Source of the DNA: Citrus sinensis | Lineage: Eukaryota > Streptophyta > Magnoliopsida > Sapindales > Rutaceae | Direction of reading: 5' to 3' | Assembly: GCF_022201045.2 (NCBI RefSeq) | Contig: NC_068557.1 | Location: 26,265,501-26,329,500, forward strand | Length of the DNA stretch: 64,000 nt | Shown: positions 1 to 12,552 of the stretch, in pieces | Layout: every line of letters starts with the position of its first letter | How positions within the stretch are numbered: position 1 is the stretch's first letter | Notes under the pieces: model-generated | Database searches by the model: none | What the model was told of the DNA's origin: nothing | The model's input: only the letters and a program-made list of their open reading frames with translations | Program-made: the position numbers and the translations under genes

Positions 1-74
1 GTAGACGTTGGCACATTTTAAAATCTAAATTTGGTCCTACAGATGTTAAACAACAGTGTTATAGTTAAAAATAC

Positions 75-636
75 CTGAATTAGGAGTGATAAAACTGCAT
101 CTCTTTTCCTCTCGATCATTATTGTCACCATTGGCAAAAGAGTCGAGCCCAGGTACCTTTCCTTCAAACTTGGCCGACTTTGTTCTTCCATAATGAGCAA
201 TCCTCAGCTTTCTTTGCTCTTGCATAATTGCAACATGTTCTCTCCGCGCTGCTGCTATGCTTCCTGGAGCCTCAACTATCAATGAAGAATCATAACATGG
301 TGCAACTCCAACATTTTTGGGCTTCTTAACCAAACTTGCCAACTTTTTTGGTGTCATGATTTTCTCAGCACTGGTGTTTAGCACATTGGGATCATTTCCT
401 CTCTTTACTGCTGCTGGTCTTGGTGATTTTAGCTTTGGGGAAACTGGAGGAGACAATAAAGACTTTGTGAAAGACTTGCTATTAACATTATCAGTAGTAA
501 TAGGAGATTTTGGTGAACCAGTTTTCTTAATGGAATTGCGCTTTTCCAAGCTTGGAACTTGGTTAGAAGTTGGTTGAAGCACAGGACGGCCATTTATTTG
601 AGTGGCAGAATGCAGTTTAGACTTTGAAGAACACAT
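75..636 (-). CDS. uncharacterised plant-specific SP-motif-rich protein, exon 1 (partial)
   Basis: First coding exon of a gene that leaves the window on the left. The ATG is at 636 and the reading frame is open to a consensus CAG|GTAT donor at 75/74, giving about 187 residues; beyond 74 the frame is intron. The protein is basic and Ser/Pro-rich, with several SP sites (GSPKSP, LLSPPVSPKLKSP), then a conserved-looking block AAARREHVAIMQEQRKLRIA followed by HYGRTKSAK. I see no signal peptide, membrane segment or catalytic motif. The SP-K/R sites suggest a phosphorylated nuclear or cytoskeletal protein, which is inference only. I have an uncertain memory of small Arabidopsis proteins of unknown function with a similar IAHYGR block. 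A TATA-like TTTATAAA lies on the minus strand near 752-760, about 115 bp upstream of the ATG. Confidence 0.65.
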
Positions 637-812
637 TTTTTTTCTTTTCTTTGATGTAGTCTAAGCTTCTGCAAGAAAGAAAATGAGGAGTAAATGAAGA
701 GGAAGATCAAGGACTTGAAGTGGAGTTTGGAATGGGAATTGTAATTTGTTGGGTTTATAAATTGGAAATGTGGGTCAGGCTTTTTGAAGTTGTAACATGG
801 AGGGGTGGTCAT

Positions 813-3800
813 CTGCCATACAATTTCCTGCTAGGGTCGTTGCTTTCTCACTAATGGAAGCACAACTTGACAGTGATATCATCCTAATTTTTTATTCCCT
901 CCTCAATCCTATGTGATCAGGATTTGAACTTCAAAATATTTTACCAGCATCCATGTGATAAGGGGGTTATCTTATATATATTTTTTTAAAAGAAGTTTTA
1001 CCACTTGAATTAACTATTACGCTTACAATAAACGAGTTTTGTTTACAACCATATTTATGCGAACAAAAAGGAGGTAACTGTGATTAGTGTGATGGGGATG
1101 GTATTGTGGTGCCATTGCCAGCCTCCTAATGGACCCTCTCTTTTGCCCACTTTATTTTACTGCACATTAGTCTATGCCTTTGCCTTCTCTCAAATCCCAA
1201 GCTAAAGTGGGAAGATAAGAGAGGCAAGAGGGTGAGAGAGACCAATCATTGTCCTTCTTCAGAGCTGGCTGACAATCTCAAAAACCAGCTATATATATAT
1301 ATATATAATATCCTATATCTAATGCAAAGTCATTCGCTTGAGGTTGATGTTTTTAACTTTTGGTTAGCTTTTAACAAAAATTTGATGTGGCTGAAGAGTG
1401 TCTTAGGAGATTCATTGCTTCACAATAATATTTTGAGGTAATAAAAGATATTTGAAATTTGACTCATGCACACATCACAATTAAGAAGATGTATATTTTA
1501 CACTAATGCATTATTAATGGTCAAAATCAAAGGTTTCAGAGAGGCCCTTTTTTTTGTTATTTTAGATCCGGTTAGCCGCTGTCCTAGAGCAAGTTTTTCT
1601 ATGATTAATTTCTATCTTGGTAGGCTGACACATAATTGAAAATTTCAAATGGTCCCAAATCCCAATTGTTTAGCCAATGGACCATTTGGTTGAAATTAAT
1701 CGAATACTTTAAATCAAACCCCGTATTCGTTTCATGATCCAGGACTGAATTTAATTTATCCTCCAACAATGGGTACTATAACTCCTAATCTATGGAATTA
1801 AGGCGACATTCTTTTTTTTGGCAAAATTTTTCTTTTTTGGTAAAACTAAGACGCTAATGACTATACTTGAAATATGTTTAAAAAGTTTCAATCATTGGCT
1901 TGAAAATTATTGATCTGCGGCAAAAGGTCCAAGCCTACGAAAGCAAAACAGGGCAGGGCACATGATTTGAGCGTAATAAGGCCAGGGAAGCTTGTACACA
2001 AAGAGAGCTTCTAATATCATGTACAGTTGATTTTGTTGGAAAAATTGAATTAATAGCTCCAAACTTGTATGTCATCCACAGTTGATCTTGTATGATGAAA
2101 CTTGAACACTTATTCGCCTATTTTGACTTAAAATTTAGAAAGCAACAACAATCAACTTGTCAAAATGACACAAACCAGTTTTGATTTTTGAAACATAATT
2201 AAGTAATGGGGGATGGATGGTGTAAATATTTCTTTTATGAATCCTCGTGCCTGTCACGTTATTAGTTCTGGTCTATGGTTTAAAATGAAAGACGTATAAT
2301 ACTTTTAATCTCTGTCCAATAATTTAATAAGACGTGATAATAAATTCCGGGGGACATCCTGGTCACTTTAATTGCTGTACAAAAGAGACGGGCGGCGTGT
2401 TTTTTCCAGCATAATTGCATACATGATGAGAGGCATTTCGGAGACAAAATTTGAAGCAAAACACATGATTAAAATTAAATGGATTAGAGCACTGATTATT
2501 AACGTAAAAGAGAAAGGGACGTCAAAGCTTAATTTGTATCAGTTTAATGTCCTTTAATTTAGCCATTGAAGGGAAGGGAGCTTCTCTATCTTAAAGAATG
2601 GGTTGTTTCTATGTTTGAGGATGAAGATTTTGTTTTGTTTTGTGCCTGTGAACAAGTAATACTTATTTTCATTTGACATATTCTTTGAGAGAAAGAGAAA
2701 AGAAGATAAAATCAAAAAAACACCACCTAAAATGCATTATTGTACGATCAAAAATCAAAATCCTGAAGTTGTCTTATGCTACAGAGCCCTTATAATGCTG
2801 CAACGGGCAGTCACGAGAACAAAAAAGTGCAGGCATTGCCCATTTCTGTTGCCTACGGTAACCTGATTTCTGTGGGGCAAGTGCATTATATCTATATGGT
2901 TTCCAATAATATGTGGGGATGGTGTCCTCAAATATTTGGGACACAATTTAACTCTTTGTTATTCAAATTCAAATATTTTGCTGGCTTCACTCATTTATCA
3001 AATCTGTTTATCAGTTAACTGATGATATAGAGGTTCCTACTTCCTATCTCTTAGTTTGGTTATTTCGTGAGAACCATTTTCGGACATCGAGTGGAGATAA
3101 AAAATTTTAGCTTTTATAATCTTATTCCTAAGCTCCGCACTATAAAAAATAATCAGTTATGCCTGATAAAATTAAGCTAAAACAATTTTTAGGATTTGTC
3201 TCGTACTGAAGTATTATAGCATTAAAATGAATATACTAATTAAATTGGATTCACACGGATTGGGAGGGATTTGATTTCGATTAGGCTGAATAAAAAATTT
3301 AAAATATTTGTATCAAAAGTATGTTAATGTTTAATACATTCAATTTCAAAATTAGATAAATTAAGTATTAAATTAATGTGCCCTTAATAGCTAATTAGGT
3401 TTTTGGGTTTAGTGATTAATTATATATCATTTTATATGATTCTAATGTAAGGAACAAAAATAGCTGTTACCCATAATGAGGGGCTAGAGACACATAACAT
3501 ATTCTGTTAAGAGCCTTATCATAAAGAGCAATTTGATGCAATAAAGGAAAACAAGAATAAGTTAACATAATTGGACTTGCCTTTGTGAGCTGTTGCAAGC
3601 CAATCACAATTGCATTAATGAAAAGTGATTGTTCCTGTTTATACACCAAGCACAGAACGGCAATGTGGACCTCGCTGCTTGGCGTCTCTTTGAGGAATCG
3701 TGGGGTGACAAAGACATTTCATATTGTATATTCAAGTGACGTTGGACTCAATGTAATGTCTATGTGCTCTAAGCAATTTCTTTTGTTAAGGGGACATTGA

Positions 3801-6083
3801 TGCAGATCCATCATTATTATTTACTTAAGAGGATAAGTTGTATGTGGAGGGCCTTGTTAAGGTTATGATTCATTCACCGGACTTGTCACATGAGTCTAAA
3901 CACAAGCCTACGAGTCGTTTTGTGCGGACGCAGCTCGCAAGAAGCTAATTAAAGTAACCAGAGCATAGGATAAAATATGCTGTAATAACATTTAACCAAT
4001 TGAATAAATGCACTGGTTTAAGCCATTTTCAAGTTCGAAAACTATCGATGTCGTGGAAACGTAGGGGCCATTAGCGGTCCTGGTTTTTGTTAAGTTGCGT
4101 GTCCATCTGTGATGCTAATAAAGCTACTAGCTAACCCCATGTGCTTATCAATCATAACACATGCTAACATTCTGGTGAGCTTTTACTACTATTGATCATG
4201 ACACATTTATGAGATTTGATGATAGATTATGTAAGCATGAATTCTTCCTTTTTCATTTCAGCGTAACCAAATCTCAAAGTGGTATTAATAAGTTTTAAAA
4301 CTAACTTTGCATCAAGATATTATTTGTCAAGCTCTCTCTCTCTCTCTCTCTATATATATATTGGTATATTACTAATCTTGTTTCCAAAGACTACACTGAG
4401 CCCATTTCAAATTCGAGGTGTGTAGGACCACTAAGTCGGCAAAACTTTTCTAATAAGTATTTAATGCAACTGTATTCGTAAGCCTCAAACCGAATACCTT
4501 AGTTAATATAGAATAACCCTATACCAACTGATCTATATGAAAAAAAGATCATATCTACTTTAAAGAAATAATATAACAAAATATTTGAAATAACATAACA
4601 AAAGATTAGAAGTAAACTAAAACCATGAAAAAATTGCTGTCCTTAGAAAAGTTTTTATTAGGAGATCAAGATCTTTCAACTCTCAAGATATGACATTCTA
4701 TTTGAACAAATATGGCCTTGGCCAGTAGTGGAAAAATTTATCAAGGTCTACTGAAAGGTATGTTTAAGAGAGATTTCATAATTCCCGGAAGATTTTTGAC
4801 TTCTTGGTTTCAATTTTAGCAGCTTCTTTGTTTTTCTTTTTCTTTCTAAACCTTTTATTATTATAATCTCATCATCCCCTGCAGCTTTTTGGGTTCATTT
4901 ACACTTTCATATTTCAATTTTAGGAACTTCAACACTTCCAAAAAAATATTTAATCTAAGTGTAAACTGATACAATAGTTTCTCTATTTTAGGATGTGAGA
5001 ATTCTTTAAACTTCTGCATTGCAGACATCTCACATATGGATTTAGATTCAGTATTGAGTTGACCTTTTACAAATATATAATTAGTAGTTATTAGATAAAA
5101 ATATAAACTAATTAAACCTTAACCCTATATTGTTATACATGAACGTGTGGTATAAGATTATGAAGAGTTGAATATAGGTCAGTTCACCACTGAATCCGAA
5201 TCCCTCACATACATCGCACAACAATGAACAAGGTTAAGGTTCAATACAACTACTTTTTGTCTTATATACAATGCAGATTGTAGTAGAAGAGATTGCATTA
5301 GCCCAAACTTCCCTAATCTTAAGATCGTTTTAACTGTCCATGTTAATAAGTCTTTATCATTCAAAGAGCTTTCTTAATTTTCTTGATTATGTTTTTTGTT
5401 CTTCTCGTTTAATACAGCTGCGTCGGTTAGTTTTCAGTTTCATAAAAGTTAAAAAAAAAAAATGATTCTCAAGATATCTTTACTATTTCTTGAAGCATTG
5501 TTTGCAAGTCATCTAATGTTATCCACGTTCAACAAGGTGAAAGAACAATAGAAGTAGACTACTCATTATTCTACAGGCATTCTCACTTTGACAATGTTGT
5601 ATTTCCTAATTGAAACTTCCTGTCACCCAGAAAAATTCTTGGTTACATATTCTCCCAGCATCTACCTTAACACACACGCTCTTCTAGTGAAAGAGAGTGA
5701 GAGGATTGAAACTTGTTATTGTCATTGTCTACACAATGTATAATATGTACAGAGGATGGTGACATGACCAGTGAAGAACAAGCATTCATTTGTCAATCTG
5801 GTCAGATTTACAATCATATAGCTACAGGTCAAAGAAATTTTCTGAAAGAAAGAAAGAAAAAAAAAGAAAATTGTCTGTAGAGAGAAATTGTTGTCTGTCT
5901 CCCCTCCAAAAAACATGTACATATGTGCAGAGGTGAAATCATGATTAACATTAATTAAGTTGGGGTGAAGTAGAATTATGGTGATTAGATTAAAAAAAGG
6001 CAAGAAAAAAGTATTAGCATTTTTCGATCCAAGCTTCAGCAATATAGACGGTCCTCTAGCGCAAGAACTCGTTCACCGGAACT
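813..6083. other. intergenic, no gene recognised
   Basis: AT-rich sequence between the first gene and the 3' end of the RING gene. All open frames are short, lack recognisable domains and do not assemble into a spliced protein. It contains an (AT)n run at 1291-1307 and a (CT)n(AT)n microsatellite at about 4331-4361. The last 300-400 bp upstream of 6084 probably include the RING gene 3' UTR. I saw no terminal repeats or target-site duplications here. Confidence 0.6.
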
Positions 6084-9000
6084 CTATGAATCCATGAATG
6101 CTCTAACAACGTCATCAATTGGAGCCCGGCATATTGGACACTTTCCACTACTCCATTGCAACTCATGGGCGCATTTGAGACAGGTACACATATGCCCACA
6201 TCTGTATCGCATTAGCAAATTTAGGTGGTGAGATGAGTACTTCTTATGCTCAGAAGATGGGGATTCAAACAGAGAAAGGATTGTTTGGGTTCCAAGCTAA
6301 GGCACCAACCTGTACAAAAGTGAGTCCACCTGCATTTCATAGCAAATGCAACAACTGCGTTTCTTTGGTGCCCCATAAAGCGAGTTATTCCCCATCCCTT
6401 GAACTGTAATAAAATTTGTCATTGCAATTTACTTAATGATAAAAGACCAAACAAAGAAGACGGCATCTAAATGAAGAAGATATGAATTCTGTGTCCCCCA
6501 GCTCACCTGGATGAACTTCCTGTTGATTGGATTGGTGCAATTTCACTTGCATGTCCACGCAACTCTGCACTGATTTTCTCAGCTCAGACATCTCACGGTG
6601 GAGTTGTTCAATTTGCCCTCTTAAATCATAAATGAGTTCCGTTTCCTTCAAGTATTCAAGCAAGTTGAGTCTTTTGAAGAGGAATTGAATAAGGCTCAAC
6701 TAAGATCAATAGAGGAAGATTTAAGTGATACTCACTATTGATATGTGGTTCGTAGAGGAAGAGGACTGCCGGCTATCTTGATAGTAAGCTTGAGCCGGTA
6801 AAGGCTGGGGTGAAGATGTAGATGCAACTGGATCAGACTCATCTCCAACTTCATGGTCTTGATAACTCCATGTTTGTGTCGTAGATGGAGAAGTCATTTG
6901 CACAGATGGTGAGGATTGATCAAAATCATCACTTGCTTCATGAAACAGAGGACTTGTTGGACTCCGTTGTTCTTCGTCAGGTTCATCTTCTTCCTCTTCT
7001 TGTTCCTCATCTTCTTCTCGGTGTTCTGGTTCTTGCTCTTCCTCTTCGACTACTAAAGGTTCAGCTACTTGTCCCACCTGATCTCCTTCTTCTGCTTGCT
7101 CTCCTTCTTGACTAGCTGCTGAATGCCTATGTCTTTGTAGGTGAGCCAACAACAATTGGCCTACTCTCTCTTGACTCATCTCCTCCTCTTCTTCTTCTTG
7201 ATAGGCTTCTAGCTCCGTTTGTCTTTCTACACGAGTGGTCATCAATTGGTCCATTCTGTCCCGGAAGTCACTGGAAAGAAAAGTTGATACTCTTCTTCTG
7301 CAGGCACAAATTGGCAATTCAATTTGCAATATAGGGTGATAAACATTTGTATCTTCTAAGCGAAACAGATCTTTAGTAATGAGAATATATCTTTATTCTC
7401 ATATAACTAATCAATCTATGCTACTTATCTTCATCAGTTCATATCACCATTTACTGATAATAATTTCCATTGATTGGAATTAATAAAAATAATATGAGTA
7501 AGAAAAAATTGTCCATGAGAGCGTTTTGTTCCAAGCTTAATGCGTCAGGTTCTTATCTGTGATAATGACTGTAAGAAGCTAGCTCTTGTAGCAAAACACA
7601 GTATTTAAATGTTCTCTGAACCACCTTTTATTTAATCTTGCCATAAAGTAATTACTTTGCTTCCATTAGAGTTGTATGTCTGTGAGTGCAAGGGGAGGAA
7701 ATAAAGAATTATAGCAAAAGCCAGCATACCTTTCAAGAAGTTGGCGTATCTCCTCATTCTGCGAGCTGCTATTAAGCATCTCCCGGTACCATGTTTGCCT
7801 ACGATCTTCCCAATAACTTCGTGGGCGAGATATTTCACTAATCCAGTCATAATTGGTTTCTGGAAATTGGTCCTGCAAGTAGGTCTCTTCTTCTTCTTCT
7901 TCAGCCAGTTTCTCATCCCAATCATTCAAGGATGCTGTTGTTTCTGCATTTTCCTGTAGACCAACAAAAAGCTGTTGCTGTACATTGGTCTCTTGTTCTT
8001 CTGCTTCATCTGCCATTTCATTCGCATTCTGACCATCGAAGGATGCTGTTGGTTGTGATTTCCCATGGGTGTTGGCTTCTTGGATTTCTGCTATCCCACT
8101 TCTTATACCCCTACCGTCTAAGGATGTCATCATTTCAGCAGTTCCTCGTGGTTCAAGAGAGGTTGTCTCCTTGTTAAGTCCTTTCTCTTTGACATCAGTT
8201 TTCAGGTTGGCTTCTTTATGATGATCTGAGGTAGTTACCATGTTAAGTCCTTTCTGTGGGGCATCAGCTTTCACACTGGCTTCTTTCTGATGATCTGAGG
8301 TAGTGTCCATGTTAAGTCCTTTCTGTGTGACATCAGTTTCTGGAGTGGCTTCTTTCAGATGATCAGAGGTAGTGTGCATCTTAGTTCCTTTCTGTGTGGC
8401 ATCAGTTTTTGATTTGGCTTCTTTCTGATGTTCTTCACTTTTTTGTGACACAGAGTTATCTTCTGAAGCTGCACTCATTCTCTCAGCCGTAGTAGCTTCC
8501 TGAAGTTGACCGACTTCTCTTAGCCCGCTGGCATTGGAAGAATCCTTCAAATGCACAGTGTTATTTTCCATCTCCACATGGGGGTTTCTTGAAGTAGTTG
8601 CCTCATTCTGGGCTGTGACTCCATGATTAGCAGCAGGGCTGAATTTATCCCTGAATTTTTTTACATCCATGTTAACAGAACTAGCAACAATTTCTCCCAG
8701 CATATAATAGTACAGCTGAATGTTTCGAAAATTAAAAGGAGCAAGATTCAGCTAATGCTTGTCAAAAATATTTTGATCAATCTTGTAAGAATTTATTGAA
8801 TATTAAAATCCATTTTCAAACTAATCTAGTCTTGCCTACATTCTGGTCTGCGACAAAGAATGCAATCATAACCAAAGGAAGCTTAGAAATCCACAAACAG
8901 AAGGAATGGATTGATTCTATCATTTTAATCTAACCTTCATCACAGTTATCATTTCTTTGCAGTTCATTTATTAATTTTATATATCCATTCTCTTCTGAGT

Positions 9001-10497
9001 ACTAAAGCATTAATGTCATATGCATGGTTACTGTTGTATTAAATCCTGAGCAAATGTCAATGATTCTTCAATTCCAAAAATGGTTTTAAAAAAAAAATTG
9101 CATTTATTTACCTTAGATGCCTGATTGCAGACCTTTGTGATAACCGGTTAAATGATCTTGAACCGGATGCTAGTGATAATTGTTGATCTTGAGTTGCCAT
9201 GCCACGGTGTAGAAATCTAAGCCTAAGCATTGCCTGCAAATTAATCACAGAACATTAGTTAATCTGAGTGTTGAAATGGTAAGAAATTTGTAAAGTACTT
9301 AGAACATTGTATGAAAAAAATAAAAATTTTTACCTGAATGCGACCGCGGTGAGTGAATCTTGAAACTGCTTGACGCTCTGCCAATGCATCAAGTTCTCTG
9401 TGCCTGTCGCGCTCAAGCTGCATAAGCAAATCAGCAAAAGCTTGCCTCCCTCTAATCTTTGGCGAACATATGACCCGCGAAAAGCTTCTGTTTTCCCTTT
9501 GCGCCTCTCTTGGCGCAGCCTGATCCAATACAGGCAAATGCCTGCGCTCCCTTGATGGTGATTCACATTGACTAGTACCGGTTTCATGATCATCAACATC
9601 ATCACTTGCATTCGTCAACCTCTTGATTATATCAGCAATTCTAACCTTTTCACTTTCTCCAGCATCTGAATACCTCCTAGTTGGTGGCTCACTGCGGGCA
9701 GTCTTATCAGATTGAGACTCCCAATCTACAAAAGAGTCTTCATTATAAGTCCGAGCTTCGTCTTTCTCATCGGCAGAATCCCCCATTTCAGATGCTCTTG
9801 AAGCTTCACTGTCATTGTTGCTAACTCCTGAACTTGTCCTGCCTGAAGTTGATACAGGGTTCAGGGTATTATTCAAACTGTTTGATCTATTTAGCCTTCT
9901 TTCCCACATTTGAACAAGCGAAGACGCTCCAAGATTACCAGCCGCAGTTGAAGCCTCTGACTCAGCTGGCGGATTTTGGAGGCTTTGCAAGCTCTCTTTC
10001 CTGGGATTTGATGACGAAGAAGCAGAAGCAGAGGAAGCCAATAGCTCTGCCTCTTGACTCTGTTTCTCAATCGTTGATACCATTTCTCGGGCCTGCTTCG
10101 CCGCCCACCTATCCAAAATCCTCGACTGCCTTGAGCTCAGGATCGAAGAACCATATCCATAGTCATCATCATTAGCAGTTCTTTTCTTTTTTCCATTGTT
10201 ATTACTGCTCAGGAATCTCAAGTTCCGATTATGATTCTGCTCGTTACCATTGGCCCCCTCTTCTTTAGCAACCCAAGACCCAACTCGCTTATGTGAATTA
10301 GCATTCGAATTCTCATCGTCATCATCTGCAGAGACCGTTATGCAATTCTGAAAATGATCTCTCACCAACTCTTTCAAATTCTTCTGGAAAGCAGCGGCTC
10401 TGGCATTTCTCTCTCTGCATCCGTCTCGCCTGTTGTGGTCTTTCAAAACACAACCAAATGGTGAAGACGAAACGATTTCGACTTGCGAGGAAGCCAT
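6084..10497 (-). CDS. RING-type E3 ubiquitin ligase, seven exons, 1049 aa
   Basis: Exons (minus, in transcript order): 10497-9334, 9233-9112, 8680-7730, 7297-6736, 6645-6507, 6403-6310, 6201-6084. All junctions are GT-AG and in phase, with stop TAG at 6086-6084. The N-terminus (MASSQVEIVSSSPFGCVL) and the block RGRIQAMLRLRFLHRG across exons 1-2 match, from memory, a plant RING family that includes At5g04460. A long polar middle holds four 23-residue repeats (about residues 522-603) and a very acidic Glu-rich stretch in exon 4. Exon 4 starts with an LLERRRV...RDRMDQL segment and exon 5 is a predicted coiled coil (DLRGQIEQLHREMSELRK). The RING is at the extreme C-terminus (about 994-1040): CCIC, CGHMCTC, KCAHEL, KCPICRAPI, with all metal ligands present. 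It should transfer ubiquitin from an E2; its substrate is unknown. The exon 3 acceptor (TAG at 8681) and the 90-nt intron 4 are the least certain joints. Confidence 0.9.
8158..8403 (-). repeat. 69-bp coding tandem repeat in the RING gene
   Basis: Exon 3 contains about 3.5 imperfect copies of a 69-bp unit encoding 23 residues. Each copy has the pattern D-x-x-Q-K-G-x-x-M-x-T-T-S-D-H-x-K-E-A, and the last copy is partial (DVKEKGLNKETTS). The copies keep the reading frame and differ by substitutions only. It is a coding minisatellite in a disordered, charged part of the protein. Confidence 0.85.
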
Positions 10498-12552
10498 TGT
10501 CGAAACCGAGAGCAGAAAGAATAAAATAAATAAACTAAATACCCTACAAAAAGTCCAAAATGAACAAGAAAAAGGCCATTGTCTGTGGGGATTGAAAACG
10601 AACGAACCAATGTCTGGAGAGAAAAAATTGATCACACAAAAAAACAGATTGCTCTGTTATTGTACGATTGAAATTGGTTGGTTTGTTATACGCTTATGCA
10701 TAATAAACCCCACCGAATATTAGTTCATTTTCGTTTTCATTTGCTAAAATTAGAGCTCGTTTTTCTGTAATTGAAACAGAGAAGAAATCTTCTGTGGTTG
10801 TATTGTCTTAAAAAAGAGTGAATAAAAAACAGAACAAAAACAATTTTTATTTAGAAAAAATAAAAAACCAGTGACAGAGAAAGAGAAGGGAAGGAGAAGT
10901 AGCTTTTGTGTTTGTGAGTATTACTGTGGCTATTAATTAATTCAGAGAGAGCAGCAACAACTGAGATTCTCCTGGAAATTTCTTGTTCTTTGTGGTATCA
11001 TAAATAAGACGAAAACAGAGGGAATTTTTTTCTTCATATTTACAATTTGGTTCACCTTTCTATAAGATTTTGTATAGATATCATAAATTTTTAAAAAATA
11101 TGTAACTAAGTCCGTAAAGAAATTAATACTCTTGGGATGTTTGACCAAAGTAGAAATTTTAACTGGGTTAAACTCTTTTTCTTTTCTTTTTTTTTTTGAA
11201 AAAAAGTTAGATAATTTTGATATTTCAAATTAAAATCTTTCATTCAAATTTAAGATAAAAAAAAGTTGGCTTTTTAATGCTTTTAACTAGTCAAAAAAAA
11301 TTTATACTCTAGGTGATAAATTAAAAAAAATAAAAAATTAATGGGTAAAAATAGATAACAGATTTAAAATTTAAACACCACTCACAAGAGTATAGAATAA
11401 ATTAGTTTTCCATAAATTTAAATTAAAAAAAAATACAATTCCTTAATATGTTTAATTTTAGTTAGCATAACTTCAATTAAGTAGTGTAACCGTCTTATTA
11501 ATTTATTGTAACGAAAATTTTCGAAAAAAATTTGAATTATTTTATTCTTAGATGATCGAATCAATTTTTGTTTTAAATTTAATAAGATGAACTGTGGGTG
11601 CGTTGACTGTCGACTGACCGAGTCAGAAGAATGCATTGCTAGTCCTCCGGAGCCATATACAACGGTAAAAAATGACATAAATAACACGATGAGGGACTTA
11701 AATGTTACATTTTGAAGTATTATGGATTCAAATATTAAATTTAATAATTTAGGGACCAAAAGATAATATCCCTAAAAAGAGCGGAGGAATTTTGGTGCGA
11801 AAGACGTTATGATTGAACCGTTGAGAAACGGTGGGTCCATAAATAAGAGTTAGAGCACGAAAGTTAACAATAAATTAAAAAAAAAAAAAGATTGATTTTT
11901 ATCCAAAGAGAAGAGCGTGGGACTTGGATATGCACCTCTGTACATACTATATATGTCATGTGCATTTTTAATGACTGCTTTGAATTGACTTATTTCAAAG
12001 CTGTTTAATTGGGTTGCCATGTCCGCATTTTGGCCTTGATTTTTATGCATGAATGATAAAACTCATTTTTTTCTAATATAGGGTTCTTCCTCCACTCTCA
12101 TTCTCCTCTACTCAGTTTATTAAATGGGCTCTTTGATAATACTGTGGGCCCACAAGAACAATATTGTTTTTACAAAATTTCATATTAAGTTTTTAAGTAA
12201 ATTAATGAGTATATACATTGTCAAAGAAAACAGTCAATTTTGGTTGGTTCAAATGCTATTATCTGGGTGATGTTAGTTATATTATTATTATTAATTTTTT
12301 TTTTTTTTAAGTGAGGGGGTTGAAATCCACTACCACTCCTACCAGACACAATAGTAAGTTGACTGGATCCTGAGGGCGGCCCATCTGGAAAATTTACGGG
12401 CTTCTTGTTTTTAGCTCGGGCTCGAACCTGCTCGGCCCGACAAGCCCGTTTTACAACCATGTTAATCGCAAGTCACAGGCACACTCGCTCAACTCGACAA
12501 GAGGAAGAAAAAGTGGAAAATTGGAAAAAAGAAAATAAAGGAACAGAAAGAA
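10498..12552. other. divergent intergenic region between the RING and complex I genes
   Basis: The two genes diverge here, so this 2.05-kb stretch holds both promoters and 5' UTRs. It is very AT-rich at 11150-11560, with poly(A)/poly(T) runs at 11879-11889 and 12295-12309. The only recognisable signals are the site II motifs near the complex I gene, listed separately. No coding frame here is convincing. Confidence 0.6.
12125..12383 (+). promoter_or_regulatory. site II (TGGGCY) promoter motifs
   Basis: Three TGGGCC/T motifs lie within 430 bp upstream of the complex I ATG: TGGGCT at 12125-12130, TGGGCC at 12145-12150 (inside a palindromic GTGGGCCCAC) and GGCCCA (reverse orientation) at 12378-12383. 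Site II elements are known TCP-factor sites enriched in promoters of plant nuclear genes for mitochondrial and ribosomal proteins. That fits the product assigned downstream. Function is inferred from motif and position only. Confidence 0.5.

Noticed and set aside
6700..6735. A 36-nt intron in the RING gene using the TTAG acceptor at 6701-6700
   Set aside because: It would keep the frame but is far below the usual minimum plant intron length. The 90-nt alternative to 6646 also keeps frame and gives the family-like sequence.
7741..8177. Plus-strand open frames opposite the RING gene
   Set aside because: They are antisense shadows of exon 3 with Leu/Ser-rich sequence and no domains.
9259..9333. 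Extension of RING exon 1 to the stop near 9259
   Set aside because: The reading after the CAG|GTAAAA donor at 9334 is hydrophobic, unlike the rest, and splicing to 9233 restores the RGRIQAMLRLRF motif.
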